From Lumbricus rubellus (lineage: Eukaryota > Annelida > Clitellata > Crassiclitellata > Lumbricidae), in NCBI GenBank assembly GCA_945859605.1, contig OX243814.1:24720686-24784685 (forward strand): 64,000 nt of DNA, read 5' to 3'. A program made the position numbers and the translations under genes. Below are positions 9,020 through 18,128 of this stretch, piece by piece (positions within the stretch are counted from its first letter, which is position 1; each line of letters starts with the position of its first letter). The notes under the pieces are model-generated. The model was not told the DNA's origin. It saw only the letters and a program-made list of their open reading frames with translations, and made no database searches.

Positions 9020-9793
9020 ATGGAAACCCTTCTTGACGAAATTTTATCTACTACTCAAACGATTGCACGCAACACAGAGGCTAAAGAATCCTTTTGCATT
9101 TTGTTGAGCGAAAGGAGCACACGAATTCGAACGAAATTTAATCCACTAATCGAACTGGACAAAAGTAAAACGTATGAAATGGCTCTTGTCAATCTTGAAA
9201 CTTACTACAGTTTTCCTAATATAGATGAAACAAATAATAAATTCGTATATTCGTCAGATAACGGTGTAACATGGGAAGATTTAGACATTCCAACCGGTTG
9301 CTATGAAATCGAAGACTTAAACGATTACATACAGAGAATTCTAAAAGAAGAAGGTCATGGACAATGTATAAAGTTGCAACCAAATAACAATACTTTGAAG
9401 GCTGTTTTGGAAATTGATGAGAACTATAAAGTTGATTTTACAGTACCAAATTCAATTAGTACCGTTCTAGGATTTCAGAGTCGTGTATACTCCGAAGGAT
9501 ATAACGAATCCGAGCACATAGTCGATATAAACAGCGTGAATAGTTTACGAGTTACGAGTGATGTAATAGGATCATCGTATGCCAACGGAACTACGGAGAA
9601 CATAATTTATTCTTTCTTTCCATCGGTCGGGCCTGGTTATAAGATAATCGAATCTCCTCATAATCTGGTTTATCTTCCAATAACGCTATACTCTATTTCA
9701 TCGATGGAAACAAAACTAATAGACCAAAATGGAAAACTAATTAATTTAAGAGGTGAGGAATTATCGATACGATTTCATATAAGAGAGGTTTAA
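9020..9793 (+). CDS. Minor capsid (penton-like) protein
   Basis: A 257-residue protein. The N-terminal 45 residues are polar, then comes a beta-rich region typical of the single-jelly-roll vertex protein: the block LETYYSFPNI (59-68), then YSSDNGVTWEDLDIPTGCYEI, and the C-terminal block RGEELSIRFHIREV. I assign it to the penton family because of these blocks and its position right after the ATPase. It would form five-fold vertices and hold the fibre N-termini (inference). Seventy bases of AT-rich spacer precede it. Confidence 0.85.
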   Translation: METLLDEILSTTQTIARNTEAKESFCILLSERSTRIRTKFNPLIELDKSKTYEMALVNLETYYSFPNIDETNNKFVYSSDNGVTWEDLDIPTGCYEIEDLNDYIQRILKEEGHGQCIKLQPNNNTLKAVLEIDENYKVDFTVPNSISTVLGFQSRVYSEGYNESEHIVDINSVNSLRVTSDVIGSSYANGTTENIIYSFFPSVGPGYKIIESPHNLVYLPITLYSISSMETKLIDQNGKLINLRGEELSIRFHIREV

Positions 9794-9817
9794 TTTAAAG
9801 TTTATATTTAATATAAG

Positions 9818-10441
9818 ATGAGCGCTTACGCTAAGGTCAAAGTTAATATTTCTGAAGGGCAAAAAGAGAAGATTAAGCGAGCTGCTCAAGTAGGGACTGG
9901 AGTGAGTATAAGACTTTCTCATGAAGATATAACTGGTGAGCATGTATTAGCCCTAAACCAGAGGCAAATTAACAAGTTAACTAAAGCGTATCAGAATGGA
10001 ACTGGTGTGACAATTAAAATGGGTAAAAAGCAATTAGAAGACAATGCGAGAGTCGAAGGCGGATTTATTGGCGCTATTCTACCGTTCTTAGCAACAGCCG
10101 GAAAGTTTCTACTGTCTAGTGTTCTCCCGAGTTTAGCCACAGGAGCCTTAACAGGATTGGGTTCTGCAGCTGGTTCCAAAATTGTCGATAAAATTAGTGG
10201 ATCTTCGATCTCACACCCGGTAAGTGGATCAGGCGTGCTCTACGTAAAGAAAGGAGGAATATGCTGTAAGATAAGACCTGCTGGGGAAGGTCTTTTTCTA
10301 TCTCCGTGGAAAAAGGGTAGTTCGATATCGGGTTCTGGTCTGTTTATGAAAAGAGGAGCAGGATATATCAGCGGTGAAGGTCTTATCTTGGGACCCAATT
10401 CACCATTTAAAAATATTCCTATTCTTGGAATGTTACTTTAA
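9818..10441 (+). CDS. Virion protein with hydrophobic Gly/Ala helix (PX-like)
   Basis: A 207-residue basic protein. It has an N-terminal domain containing two related segments (GVSIRLSHEDITG and GVTIKMGKKQLED), a hydrophobic stretch GGFIGAILPFLATAGKFLL (about 81-99) continuing as a Gly/Ala-rich helix, a Ser/Gly linker, and a C-terminal repeat of GSGLF/GEGLF motifs ending PILGMLL. It lies between penton and the dUTPase-fold gene in all three elements. I infer a small internal or membrane-interacting virion protein, comparable to adenovirus pX/pVI-type components. The linker SGSSIS is encoded by a DNA word that recurs upstream of the polymerase gene. Confidence 0.7.
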   Translation: MSAYAKVKVNISEGQKEKIKRAAQVGTGVSIRLSHEDITGEHVLALNQRQINKLTKAYQNGTGVTIKMGKKQLEDNARVEGGFIGAILPFLATAGKFLLSSVLPSLATGALTGLGSAAGSKIVDKISGSSISHPVSGSGVLYVKKGGICCKIRPAGEGLFLSPWKKGSSISGSGLFMKRGAGYISGEGLILGPNSPFKNIPILGMLL

Positions 10442-10457
10442 AAAACCACTTATATAA

Positions 10458-10844
10458 ATGTCTGGATACGGTCACCCAATACACAAATTTATCACAAAAC
10501 GAAAGCCTCGTGTGAGTACGATAATTTGGTTGCCTAAAGTGGTCACTCACGCTCCTGCAAGACAACGAGCAGGCGACAGATATGAGATTTTTGCTCAGCA
10601 AGCGATAACGATTGAACCAAAGACAAATATTACAGTAGAAGTAGGCCTTGGAGTCCGAATGACCAGTGGAATGTGTCTAGTCTCTCTTAGACAGAAGTTG
10701 AAACAACTCAGACTGAGCCTTCAAGATGGTACAGTACTAGAGGACGCAGAGGATATAATAATTACAATACAAAACAACTCCGATTCACCAGTTACTATAA
10801 ACGAAAAAGACTCCATATGTTATGTTAATTACTACGATGCATAA
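10458..10844 (+). CDS. dUTPase-fold protein without intact catalytic motifs
   Basis: A 128-residue protein. The strand pattern follows trimeric dUTPases: RAGDRYEIFAQQAITIEP resembles motif I and its following strand, GVRMTSGMCLVSLRQ takes the place of motif II, and IIITIQNNSDSPVTINEKDSICYV matches the late beta strands and motif IV. The motif II Arg-Ser-Ser and the motif III Gly-x-Ile-Asp with its catalytic Asp are not visible, nor is the C-terminal motif V. I conclude it is the fold without the enzyme, possibly structural, since it sits in the middle of the virion genes in all three elements. Confidence 0.65.
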   Translation: MSGYGHPIHKFITKRKPRVSTIIWLPKVVTHAPARQRAGDRYEIFAQQAITIEPKTNITVEVGLGVRMTSGMCLVSLRQKLKQLRLSLQDGTVLEDAEDIIITIQNNSDSPVTINEKDSICYVNYYDA

Positions 10845-10849
10845 ATTGT

Positions 10850-10905
10850 ACGTTTTATGTTTACGTTTTATGTTTACGTTTTACGTTTACGTTTTACGTT
10901 ACGTT
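10850..10905. repeat. Short tandem repeat (GTTTTATGTTTAC)n
   Basis: Four to five 12-13-bp units of TACGTTTTATGTT/TACGTTTTACGTT in the spacer before the next gene; also at about 54086-54142 in element 3. In element 2 the matching place carries a whole gene (35231-35929) plus a different CGACATGTTTTT-type repeat. Confidence 0.8.
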
Positions 10906-10924
10906 TTAAACATTATAATAAAAA

Positions 10925-11824
10925 ATGTCACTACTGAAAATTAGCGATCCTGCAAAAAGAGATTTTATTATCGAAGAGTTTTTAAAAACGAAAAAAAATA
11001 TTAAACAAAACTTTCTCTCAGAGAGAATAGACGATCTTGGACTTCAACGAGAATTAACGAAAATCTACAAACCAATAGTCGACTCTCAATCGGCAATTTC
11101 GAAAGAACAAAACGCTTTGCTGTCGACAATAAAAGATAACTCTGCAGCAACATCACTCGCTCTAAAATCACTTCCAGATTCGTTGAAAACTATTCAATTT
11201 CCTCAGTATCCGTCTATAGAGGCATACGACGACGATGACCCAGTAGAAGACATTAGAAGGTTAGAATTAGGAAATATTGCAGTTGAATACCTTAAAAAAT
11301 ATGCTTCTGATAGAAGACTTGTGGACACAACATTCGGATTAAGATCAAGAGATGGAAAATTCTACATCGGTGACAGCGAAGCCTCAATCCAAGGAAATGA
11401 TATTACAGTTGGAACCACAACTTATCAAGGAACTCCAGGATTATGGGAATTGTTAACGTTAGCTAGTCCAAACAGTTCAATTTATGATAATCGTGATCTC
11501 AAAGAATACGCCGAGATTCTAACTAAAACGAATGCCATGAGTCAGCCAAATAAACCAAACAAACCTAAATCGTCTAGAAGTGTAAAATATAAACAGATAA
11601 TAAAACCCATATGGGACGATTACATAAAGTTAAGAGGTAAAACAGGAAGCGGAATAATTACCATTCCTTCAGATCCAAATGAATTAGTAAAACAATTAGA
11701 GTTGCGAATATATAGCTACAAAGCGGGAAATACGGGTGTAAGAAATGAAATTGTAGGTATGACGGATGAGTTACTAAGACAAAGAGTGATAACCAAAGAT
11801 GAATATAAAAAATTGATGATCTAA
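10925..11824 (+). CDS. GTPGLWELL-motif protein (DUF8207-like)
   Basis: A 299-residue protein. Residues 1-90 are charged, helical and probably coiled-coil (PAKRDFIIEEFLKTKKNI ... SAISKEQNALL). The central domain holds FYIGDSEASIQGNDITVG and the signature YQGTPGLWELL (about 166-176), then a linker with PNKPNKPKSSRSVKYKQII and a Gly-rich C-terminal part. The signature matches a family of unknown function common in invertebrate Polintons (DUF8207 by memory, to be checked). A virion-associated or scaffolding role is a guess from position. The start at ATGTCACTACTG is chosen because all three elements share MS(L/F)LKI. Confidence 0.8.
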   Translation: MSLLKISDPAKRDFIIEEFLKTKKNIKQNFLSERIDDLGLQRELTKIYKPIVDSQSAISKEQNALLSTIKDNSAATSLALKSLPDSLKTIQFPQYPSIEAYDDDDPVEDIRRLELGNIAVEYLKKYASDRRLVDTTFGLRSRDGKFYIGDSEASIQGNDITVGTTTYQGTPGLWELLTLASPNSSIYDNRDLKEYAEILTKTNAMSQPNKPNKPKSSRSVKYKQIIKPIWDDYIKLRGKTGSGIITIPSDPNELVKQLELRIYSYKAGNTGVRNEIVGMTDELLRQRVITKDEYKKLMI

Positions 11825-11884
11825 TTTAAAAAATTGATGATCTAATTTAAAAATTGATGATCTAATTTAAAAATTGATGATATA
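11807..11884. repeat. Four-fold repeat of a gene's stop-codon region
   Basis: The last codons and stop of the preceding gene (AAAAATTGATGATCTAATTT) are tandemly repeated four times up to the ATG of the next gene. Element 3 has the same at about 55050-55124 with small differences. Probably replication slippage fixed before the two elements split. Confidence 0.85.
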
Positions 11885-11887
11885 GAA

Positions 11888-12241
11888 ATGCTGGTCGTTG
11901 CGAGAAGAAGTTATAAAAAAGTACACGTTGTCGGTGGAGCAGGAATATTCGATTCCATTGCAGGATTTCTCAAGAGACTACTGACATCGAATGCAGCCAA
12001 ACAAATTGCGAGCACAGCTGTCAAAGAGATTGGGGGTGTTGCTAAGGATAAGGCGATCGACGTTGGAAAACGATTACTCAATAAGATACTCCCTAAAGCT
12101 CCCGTTCAGCAGCCGATAACTCAGGAAACTAAAGTCATTCTAGCTAGATTACTAGGATCGAATCCAGAAATGACGGGAGGAGCTATTAGAATTCAAGATC
12201 TCGTAAAACGCTTAAACGGAGGTGGTTTGAAAATGGCTTAA
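11888..12241 (+). CDS. Small basic virion protein (pVI-like)
   Basis: A 117-residue Lys-rich protein. An amphipathic region near residues 15-35 (GGAGIFDSIAGFLKRLL) is followed by a long Ala/Lys helix and a C-terminal block IQDLVKRLNGGGLKMA. The N-terminal GGAGIF and the C-terminal NGGGLK are short glycine motifs of the type cut by adenain-like proteases; this is inference. It sits just before the major capsid gene, where adenovirus-like systems carry pVI/pX. A lytic amphipathic helix would fit such a role. Confidence 0.65.
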   Translation: MLVVARRSYKKVHVVGGAGIFDSIAGFLKRLLTSNAAKQIASTAVKEIGGVAKDKAIDVGKRLLNKILPKAPVQQPITQETKVILARLLGSNPEMTGGAIRIQDLVKRLNGGGLKMA

Positions 12242-12277
12242 ACATATTTTCTTATTTAAAAATATATGTATAATAAA

Positions 12278-13576
12278 ATGCAATCCGATATTCTAAGATT
12301 CACAGAGCAACCATTGATCGATGAAGGTATCGAGCGATACGAATGGCACGAGTACGAACCTGTAGCGAGAACTAACCTTAACAGTTCTGGTGAAATAAGA
12401 ATAAATATTGAATTACAAGACTTATACAGTCACCCAGCAGAGTCATATCTACAATTCGAAGGAAGACTAATTAAAGCTGACGACACCGCATACGTTAATG
12501 CCGATTTAGTCGCTCTTACGAATAATGGGCTTATGTATCTATTCAGTCAAATATCCTATCAGTTATCTAATCAAGAAATCGAAACGCTATTTCATCCGGG
12601 TCAAGCTACAACGATGCTCGGTTTACTTACGTATCCAAACGATTTTCAGTTGACTCAAGGCTTAAATCAGCTGTGGTATAAAGACACTGGAGCGACTGCT
12701 GTTATTGCGGACAACCCCGGCTTTGCCACTAGACAAAGCTTTCTCATTCGCAAACCAAACACTAAAGGAATGTTCAGCTTTATTGTTCCGTTGAAGCATA
12801 TTTTCGGGTTTTGCGATGATTACGACAAGATTATTTACGGTTTTAAACAGACGCTGACTTTAGTTCGTAAAGCTGACGATGATGCCATATTCCGAGATAA
12901 CGCTGCAGCTGCTGGAAAAGTTGCGATAAACAAAATTTCATGGTTTATTCCGCACGTTATTCCTTCCGATATGGAACGAATGCAGTTGTATAAGACGATT
13001 GAATCAAAATTAACGTTGCCAGTTGCGTATAGAGCTCGTCAATGCGACACAATAACGGTTCCTCAGTCGACAAGTTTCAGTTGGCGTCTTAGCGTAAAAA
13101 CATCACCTGAGAAACCTAGATATATCATCGTAGGATTTCAGACGGACCGTAGCGGTAATCAGGAAAGTAATCCGTCGCTATTTAATCACTGCGATCTCAA
13201 GAACATTTATGTGATGATGAATCAAGAAAGATATCCAGCTGTCGATCATAACCTGTCGTTTCCTAATCAACAATTCTCCAGAGCGTACAGAGACGCGTCC
13301 TCCTTTAGTCAAAAATTCTATGGTATGGATAAGTTGATTACCCAAAGCAATATAACACCTGTAGATTATAAAGAATTATATCCGTTGTTCGTGTTCGATG
13401 TAAGCAAACAATCCGAGCGTTTGAAATCTTCAGTCGTTGATATTCAGATTAAGGCTCTTTTCAATGCAGCAGTGCCAGCCGACACCGAAGCGTATGCTGT
13501 CGTAATTTCAGATAGGTTGCTGCAGTTCCAATCGGATGGACAGAAAATGAGTGTAGTGTATGGAAAATTGATTTAA
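12278..13576 (+). CDS. Major capsid protein (double jelly-roll)
   Basis: A 432-residue hexon-like protein. I prefer the second ATG (context AATAAAATGCAATCC, residue 5 of the longer frame starting at 12266) because the element 2 copy starts MQSSDILRFTEQPL. Recognisable blocks include LTNNGLMYLFSQISYQLSNQEIE, FGFCDDYDKIIYGFKQTLTL, the repeated beta-strand pattern of two jelly rolls, and VVDIQIKALFN near the C-terminus. Its length and position before the polymerase block fit Polinton/adintovirus major capsids. It would form the pseudo-hexameric capsomers of an icosahedral particle. Confidence 0.92.
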   Translation: MQSDILRFTEQPLIDEGIERYEWHEYEPVARTNLNSSGEIRINIELQDLYSHPAESYLQFEGRLIKADDTAYVNADLVALTNNGLMYLFSQISYQLSNQEIETLFHPGQATTMLGLLTYPNDFQLTQGLNQLWYKDTGATAVIADNPGFATRQSFLIRKPNTKGMFSFIVPLKHIFGFCDDYDKIIYGFKQTLTLVRKADDDAIFRDNAAAAGKVAINKISWFIPHVIPSDMERMQLYKTIESKLTLPVAYRARQCDTITVPQSTSFSWRLSVKTSPEKPRYIIVGFQTDRSGNQESNPSLFNHCDLKNIYVMMNQERYPAVDHNLSFPNQQFSRAYRDASSFSQKFYGMDKLITQSNITPVDYKELYPLFVFDVSKQSERLKSSVVDIQIKALFNAAVPADTEAYAVVISDRLLQFQSDGQKMSVVYGKLI

Positions 13577-13592
13577 AGAATACTTATATATT

Positions 13593-13922
13593 ATGAAGCT
13601 ACCAGAGCTTAGAATGTTAGCCAAGCATCACGATGTTACAGGCACTTCGCATCTCAACAAACCTCAAATGATAGCTGTATTGATTGAAAAGAATATTCTT
13701 CCGACGGACTACAAGTCTGTGTCATATCGACATGACACGTTGAGTAGTATCAGGAAACAACCGAGAAGAGTAGATATTATAGATCGAGAGACTGGCGTTG
13801 TTACCTCGTATCCATCGATGTATAAAGCTGCTAAGGCGTTAGGTCAGAGTGCTGGCATCATAGCTTATCATAACGGAAATGTCTGGAGAGATAGATACGA
13901 AATTAAAGTGTATGAGAGATAG
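13593..13922 (+). CDS. HeH/SAP-like + NUMOD1-like DNA-binding protein
   Basis: A 109-residue protein. Residues 1-33 (LPELRMLAKHHDVTGTSHLN...) fit a helix-extended-loop-helix (SAP/LEM/Rho-N) motif. Residues about 65-107 (TGVVTSYPSMYKAAKALGQSAG) fit a NUMOD1-type helix-turn-helix, a module seen with homing endonucleases, but no nuclease domain is present. It is encoded 81 bp before the polymerase. In element 2 the same kind of HeH/SAP motif is fused to the polymerase N-terminus, so I infer a role in recruiting polymerase or terminal protein to DNA. Confidence 0.7.
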   Translation: MKLPELRMLAKHHDVTGTSHLNKPQMIAVLIEKNILPTDYKSVSYRHDTLSSIRKQPRRVDIIDRETGVVTSYPSMYKAAKALGQSAGIIAYHNGNVWRDRYEIKVYER

Positions 13923-13939
13923 ATACATGTATGAAATTA

Positions 13940-13958
13940 GTGGATCTTCGATCTCACA
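13940..13958 (+). repeat. 19-bp word shared with PX-like gene
   Basis: GTGGATCTTCGATCTCACA occurs here in the spacer before the polymerase and also inside the PX-like gene at 10197-10215. Element 3 carries three copies at 24-bp spacing in its spacer (57189, 57213, 57237) and one in its PX-like gene (53418). Confidence 0.85.
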
Positions 13959-14003
13959 GATAAGTGGATTATGGATTTTAATATTTTTGCGTGGTAAGAT
14001 AAA

Positions 14004-17000
14004 ATGGATTTAAAGAAAAGTAGTTTAAGAAACATGAACCATGTTGAACACTTGCTCGACTCGCCAGTTCCTGATATTAAGGTTCCTACGCTTACGCCTA
14101 CACCTGGTAAATACAAACCAGTAGCGCCTAAGAGAAAATACAAAAATAGGGTTAGGACAAAAATAAATGAATTTGCGGATTGGCTACTTAGTTATGTGCC
14201 TGAACGAGACAATAAAGTCGTAAATGAAAAACTCGAATCATTGAAGTCAACTGTTTCCAGGATATTTGATAAAATTAAAATTCGAGAAACAGCGTCGGCT
14301 ATTAAAGGATTCACCAAGCAGTATAGAATAGATGGAATTAATGGAATGGATGCCTCTTCGTTTCTTGATTTCGTCGGACCGCAGGTAGTAAATCTGTTGT
14401 CGACTAATCGCCAAACAAAGGTTAATCTAGTTCTTACTTGTACTATGGAACGAGTAGATATGAAATCTGGAATAGTGACTTCTGAGGATATACCATTCGT
14501 TTCCAGGGCAGAAGTTATTTTAGAAGCAACCGACTTGAATGAAATATACAGCAGAAAAAAGGATAAAATCATGGAGTCTATTGCTAGTTTTCAGATGCAA
14601 GGAAGTAATTGGAGATTTAAAGCCGTTGTAAAATTAGATATAAATACGGTAAAATATACACCCTTAAGAGGTAGTTCTTACATTCCACTTCCCAGCTTCT
14701 TAGCTAATAAAAAGGCTATTATAAATATGAAAAACGACGACGAAGAATGTTTCAAATGGTGTATCACTAGAGCTTTGAATCCGGTTGTGAAAAATCCGGA
14801 AAAAATAACGAAAGCTTTGAAAGAACAATCGAAAAAACTTAATTGGAGTGGTATTGAGTTTCCAGTTGCTGCTGATGCTAATGTGATAGGTAGGTTCGAG
14901 AGAAATAATAATGTTAATGTTAATGTATTCGGTTATGAAAAAGAAGTATACCCGCTTTATCTGTCTAAGTGTGAAAGTAGTATTGATCTTTTGCTTATAT
15001 CTGATGGAGAAAAAAAACATTATTGCTGGATAAAGAATTTTAACAGATTGATGACATCTGGGACTAATTCGAGGTACTATTGTAAAAGATGCACGACTGG
15101 TTTCTCAACGACCAAAGCGCTTAACAACCATAATGAGTACTGCTCTCAACATAACGCACAAAAAATAGAAATGCCAGAACCAGGAACTATGTTAAGTTTT
15201 AAAAATTATAACAATTCTATGAGGGTTCCTTTTATAGTCTACGCAGATTTCGAGTCTTTTGTGAAACCGATCGATACATGCCAACCAAATCCAGAGTTGT
15301 CGTACACTAATAAATATCAAAAGCATACTCCTAGCTCCTTTTGTTACCACATAAAATGTTTCGATGATAGCGTATATTCACAAGATCCTGTGACGTTTAC
15401 GGCTGAAAGCGAAGATGATGATGTTGGTCAAATATTTGTAGATAAATTAGAAGAGAATATAAAACGAATATATAATCAGTTTAAATTTAAGAAGAATATG
15501 ATATTTACAGAAGAGGACAAGAAGTGTTTTGATACAGCTACAACATGTCATATCTGTGAAAAAACGTTGGGCGAAGACCGAGTGAGAGATCACTGTCATC
15601 TTAGTGGTAAATTTAGAGGTGCTGCTCATAACAGTTGTAATTTAAACTATAAAGTCCCCAAGTTTTTCCCTGTAGTGTTTCATAATCTTTCCGGGTACGA
15701 TTGCCATCTGTTCATTAAGAAACTGAGAGGTGATAATGGAGAGAAAATTAACTGCATACCTAACAACGAGGAAAAGTATATATCGTTTAGCAGAGAGGTC
15801 GTTGTCGGTAAGTTTGTAAAAGATGGAAAAGAAATACTAGTCCGACGAGAACTGCGTTTTATCGACAGTTTTAAATTTATGGCTTCGAGTCTTGATGCTT
15901 TATCGAGGAACCTAAGCAAAGACCAGTGTAAAAATATTAGGAAACGATATACAGGAAAGAAGCTCGATCTTTTGCTAAGAAAAGGCATATATCCTTATGA
16001 CTACGTCGATTCATTTACTACCTTTAATGAAACCGAACTACCACCAAAATCCGCTTTCTATTCTAAGCTAAATGATTCGAATATTAGCGATGAAGACTAC
16101 GAGCATGCACAAACGGTATGGAAAGAATTTGGATGCAAAACATTCAGAGAATATCACGATTTATACAACGTTTCGGATGTTCTGCTACTTGCTGATGTTT
16201 TCGAAAACTTTAGAGATGTGTGTATGAAGAACTATACGCTTGACCCTGCATGGTATTTTACATCTCCTGGCTTAGCCTGGGATGCCGCTTTAAAATTGAC
16301 AGGCGTGAAATTGGAGTTATTGAATGATTATGATATGATTCTGATGATTAAGCAAGGGATGAGAGGAGGAGTAAGCACAATATCAAATCGATACGGGAAA
16401 GCGAATAATAAATATATGAACGATTTCAACAGTAACGAAAATTCTACATTTATCACTTACCTGGATGCGAATAATCTATATGGATGGGCTATGATCAAAC
16501 CTTTACCTACTCACGGGTTCAAATGGATGAATAAAGCTGATTTAAAAAATTGGAGAAGTATTCCATGCATATTGGAAGTTGATTTGGAATATCCTAAAGA
16601 GTTACACGACCTGCATAACGATTTTCCGTTAGCCCCCGAAAGCATTGAGATTGACAAAGTCAAAAAGTTAATTCCAAACTTAAACGATAAAAAGAAGTAT
16701 GTGCTGCACTACGATAATCTGAAGCTGTACGAGAGCTTAGGTCTGAAAATAACAAAAGTGCACAGAGGCATACTATTCGAGGAAAGCGATTGGTTGAAAA
16801 AGTATATCGATTTAAATACAGCTCTTAGAACGAAAGCTACTAATGACTTTGAGAAAGACTTTTTCAAATTAATGAATAACAGTGTCTTTGGAAAAACTTG
16901 TGAGAACATTGAAAATCGTGTTGATATAAAGTTAGTGTGTCAGGAGGAGAAGGCTATTGAACTAGCCGCTAAACCTAATTACGAGAGATGTACTATTTTC

Positions 17001-17657
17001 GATGAAAATCTAATAGCCGTTCACATGAAAAAAACTAAATTGTACTATAATAAACCTATCTATCTTGGCATGTGTATATTAGATTTGAGTAAAACGTTGA
17101 TGTATGATTTTCATTACAATTACATCAAGACTAAATACGGAAATAGAGCTAAATTATTATTTACCGATACAGATTCTTTGACATACGAAATTAAAACTGA
17201 AGACTTTTACTCAGATATCGCAGGCGATATTAAGACTCGATTCGACACGAGTGAATACCCGAGAGATCATCCATCTGGTATTGAGGTTGGAGTAAATAAA
17301 AAAGTTATTGGAATGTTCAAGGATGAAGCTAGTGGGAAACAGATAAAAGAATTTATTGGACTCAGAGCAAAGTTGTATTCTTATAAGATGGCTGCTGGAG
17401 ATGAGCACAAGAAATGTAAAGGTATTAAGAAGAATGTTGTCCAAAAAACTATCACTCACGAAGATTATAGAAACTGCTTATTTACTAAAAAAGAACAACA
17501 ACGAACGATGAATGTTATTAGATCTTATCATCACGATATTTATACGGAAGAAATTAATAAAGTTGCATTATCTGCAGACGACGATAAACGGGTAATAATG
17601 CAAGATGGCATTCATACTTTGGCATATGGACACTATTCGTTGAAAACTTTTAATTAA
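14004..17657 (+). CDS. POLB: Protein-primed family B DNA polymerase
   Basis: A 1217-residue polymerase that should replicate the element from its TIR ends. A Cys/His zinc-finger-like segment lies at about 357-382 (YYCKRC ... HNEYC). The 3'-5' exonuclease motif is VYADFESF (about 412). A CxxC ... DHCHLSGKFRGAAHN segment (about 515-545) resembles the endonuclease-VII/HNH-type insertion of this family. Motif A is YLDANNLYGWAM (about 820), motif B KLMNNSVFGKT (about 956) and motif C FTDTDSL (about 1054). The N-terminal 150 residues are basic and may hold the terminal protein, which I cannot verify. All catalytic acids are present. The start context is GATAAAATGG. Confidence 0.96.
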   Translation: MDLKKSSLRNMNHVEHLLDSPVPDIKVPTLTPTPGKYKPVAPKRKYKNRVRTKINEFADWLLSYVPERDNKVVNEKLESLKSTVSRIFDKIKIRETASAIKGFTKQYRIDGINGMDASSFLDFVGPQVVNLLSTNRQTKVNLVLTCTMERVDMKSGIVTSEDIPFVSRAEVILEATDLNEIYSRKKDKIMESIASFQMQGSNWRFKAVVKLDINTVKYTPLRGSSYIPLPSFLANKKAIINMKNDDEECFKWCITRALNPVVKNPEKITKALKEQSKKLNWSGIEFPVAADANVIGRFERNNNVNVNVFGYEKEVYPLYLSKCESSIDLLLISDGEKKHYCWIKNFNRLMTSGTNSRYYCKRCTTGFSTTKALNNHNEYCSQHNAQKIEMPEPGTMLSFKNYNNSMRVPFIVYADFESFVKPIDTCQPNPELSYTNKYQKHTPSSFCYHIKCFDDSVYSQDPVTFTAESEDDDVGQIFVDKLEENIKRIYNQFKFKKNMIFTEEDKKCFDTATTCHICEKTLGEDRVRDHCHLSGKFRGAAHNSCNLNYKVPKFFPVVFHNLSGYDCHLFIKKLRGDNGEKINCIPNNEEKYISFSREVVVGKFVKDGKEILVRRELRFIDSFKFMASSLDALSRNLSKDQCKNIRKRYTGKKLDLLLRKGIYPYDYVDSFTTFNETELPPKSAFYSKLNDSNISDEDYEHAQTVWKEFGCKTFREYHDLYNVSDVLLLADVFENFRDVCMKNYTLDPAWYFTSPGLAWDAALKLTGVKLELLNDYDMILMIKQGMRGGVSTISNRYGKANNKYMNDFNSNENSTFITYLDANNLYGWAMIKPLPTHGFKWMNKADLKNWRSIPCILEVDLEYPKELHDLHNDFPLAPESIEIDKVKKLIPNLNDKKKYVLHYDNLKLYESLGLKITKVHRGILFEESDWLKKYIDLNTALRTKATNDFEKDFFKLMNNSVFGKTCENIENRVDIKLVCQEEKAIELAAKPNYERCTIFDENLIAVHMKKTKLYYNKPIYLGMCILDLSKTLMYDFHYNYIKTKYGNRAKLLFTDTDSLTYEIKTEDFYSDIAGDIKTRFDTSEYPRDHPSGIEVGVNKKVIGMFKDEASGKQIKEFIGLRAKLYSYKMAAGDEHKKCKGIKKNVVQKTITHEDYRNCLFTKKEQQRTMNVIRSYHHDIYTEEINKVALSADDDKRVIMQDGIHTLAYGHYSLKTFN

Positions 17658-17673
17658 TGTTTATATTAAATAA

Positions 17674-18099
17674 ATGAGCGTCAAACAAATCGATGTTTGT
17701 GGAGTAGTGCTACCGAATATTGCTTTGTCGAATGTGGATCTAATCGAAGCGGCTAAGAAACTAAATATTCCGAATTTTAGAGGCGTTTTCGTGCGAGACG
17801 AGCTGCCGAATAAACCTAGACGGATTGAATGTGGGATATTGAATCTAGACGATTCTAAAGGAACCGGTCAGCATTGGTGCTCTTTCTTAAAGAGCGGTAA
17901 TGAGAAAATATATTTCGATAGTTACGGCCTTCCTCCCCCTCTGGAACTGATAAAGTATTTACGCCGTCCAGTGTTATATAACAGCGAGCGAATACAGCCG
18001 GATAACGAAGTGTTTTGCGGCCATTTGTGTCTGTATGTCTTAAAGAAGACGATGAACGATGGAATGAATTTCCAAGAAGTTATAAACGGCTTGCATTAA
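17674..18099 (+). CDS. PRO: Adenain-like cysteine protease
   Basis: A 141-residue maturation protease of the adenovirus/Ulp1 fold. His67 lies in GTGQHW, Asp82 in IYFDSYG, Gln108 in RIQPDNEV and Cys115 in VFCGHLC. The seven-residue Gln-to-Cys spacing is as in adenovirus protease. It would cleave capsid precursors. The N-terminal segment (NIALSNVDLIEAAKK) differs from both element 2 and element 3, which share HPLTNFELLDAAKK, so this stretch has been replaced or diverged here. It lies 16 bp after the polymerase stop, in the late-type block with the fibres. Confidence 0.92.
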   Translation: MSVKQIDVCGVVLPNIALSNVDLIEAAKKLNIPNFRGVFVRDELPNKPRRIECGILNLDDSKGTGQHWCSFLKSGNEKIYFDSYGLPPPLELIKYLRRPVLYNSERIQPDNEVFCGHLCLYVLKKTMNDGMNFQEVINGLH

Positions 18100-18128
18100 A
18101 AATTATTATATATAGATATATATATAAA

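Noticed and set aside
18015..18128. In-frame upstream extension of fibre 1 overlapping the protease
   Set aside because: All other fibres start at MPVDKFGHT after a TATATAAAATG sequence; the extension is protease sequence in another frame.
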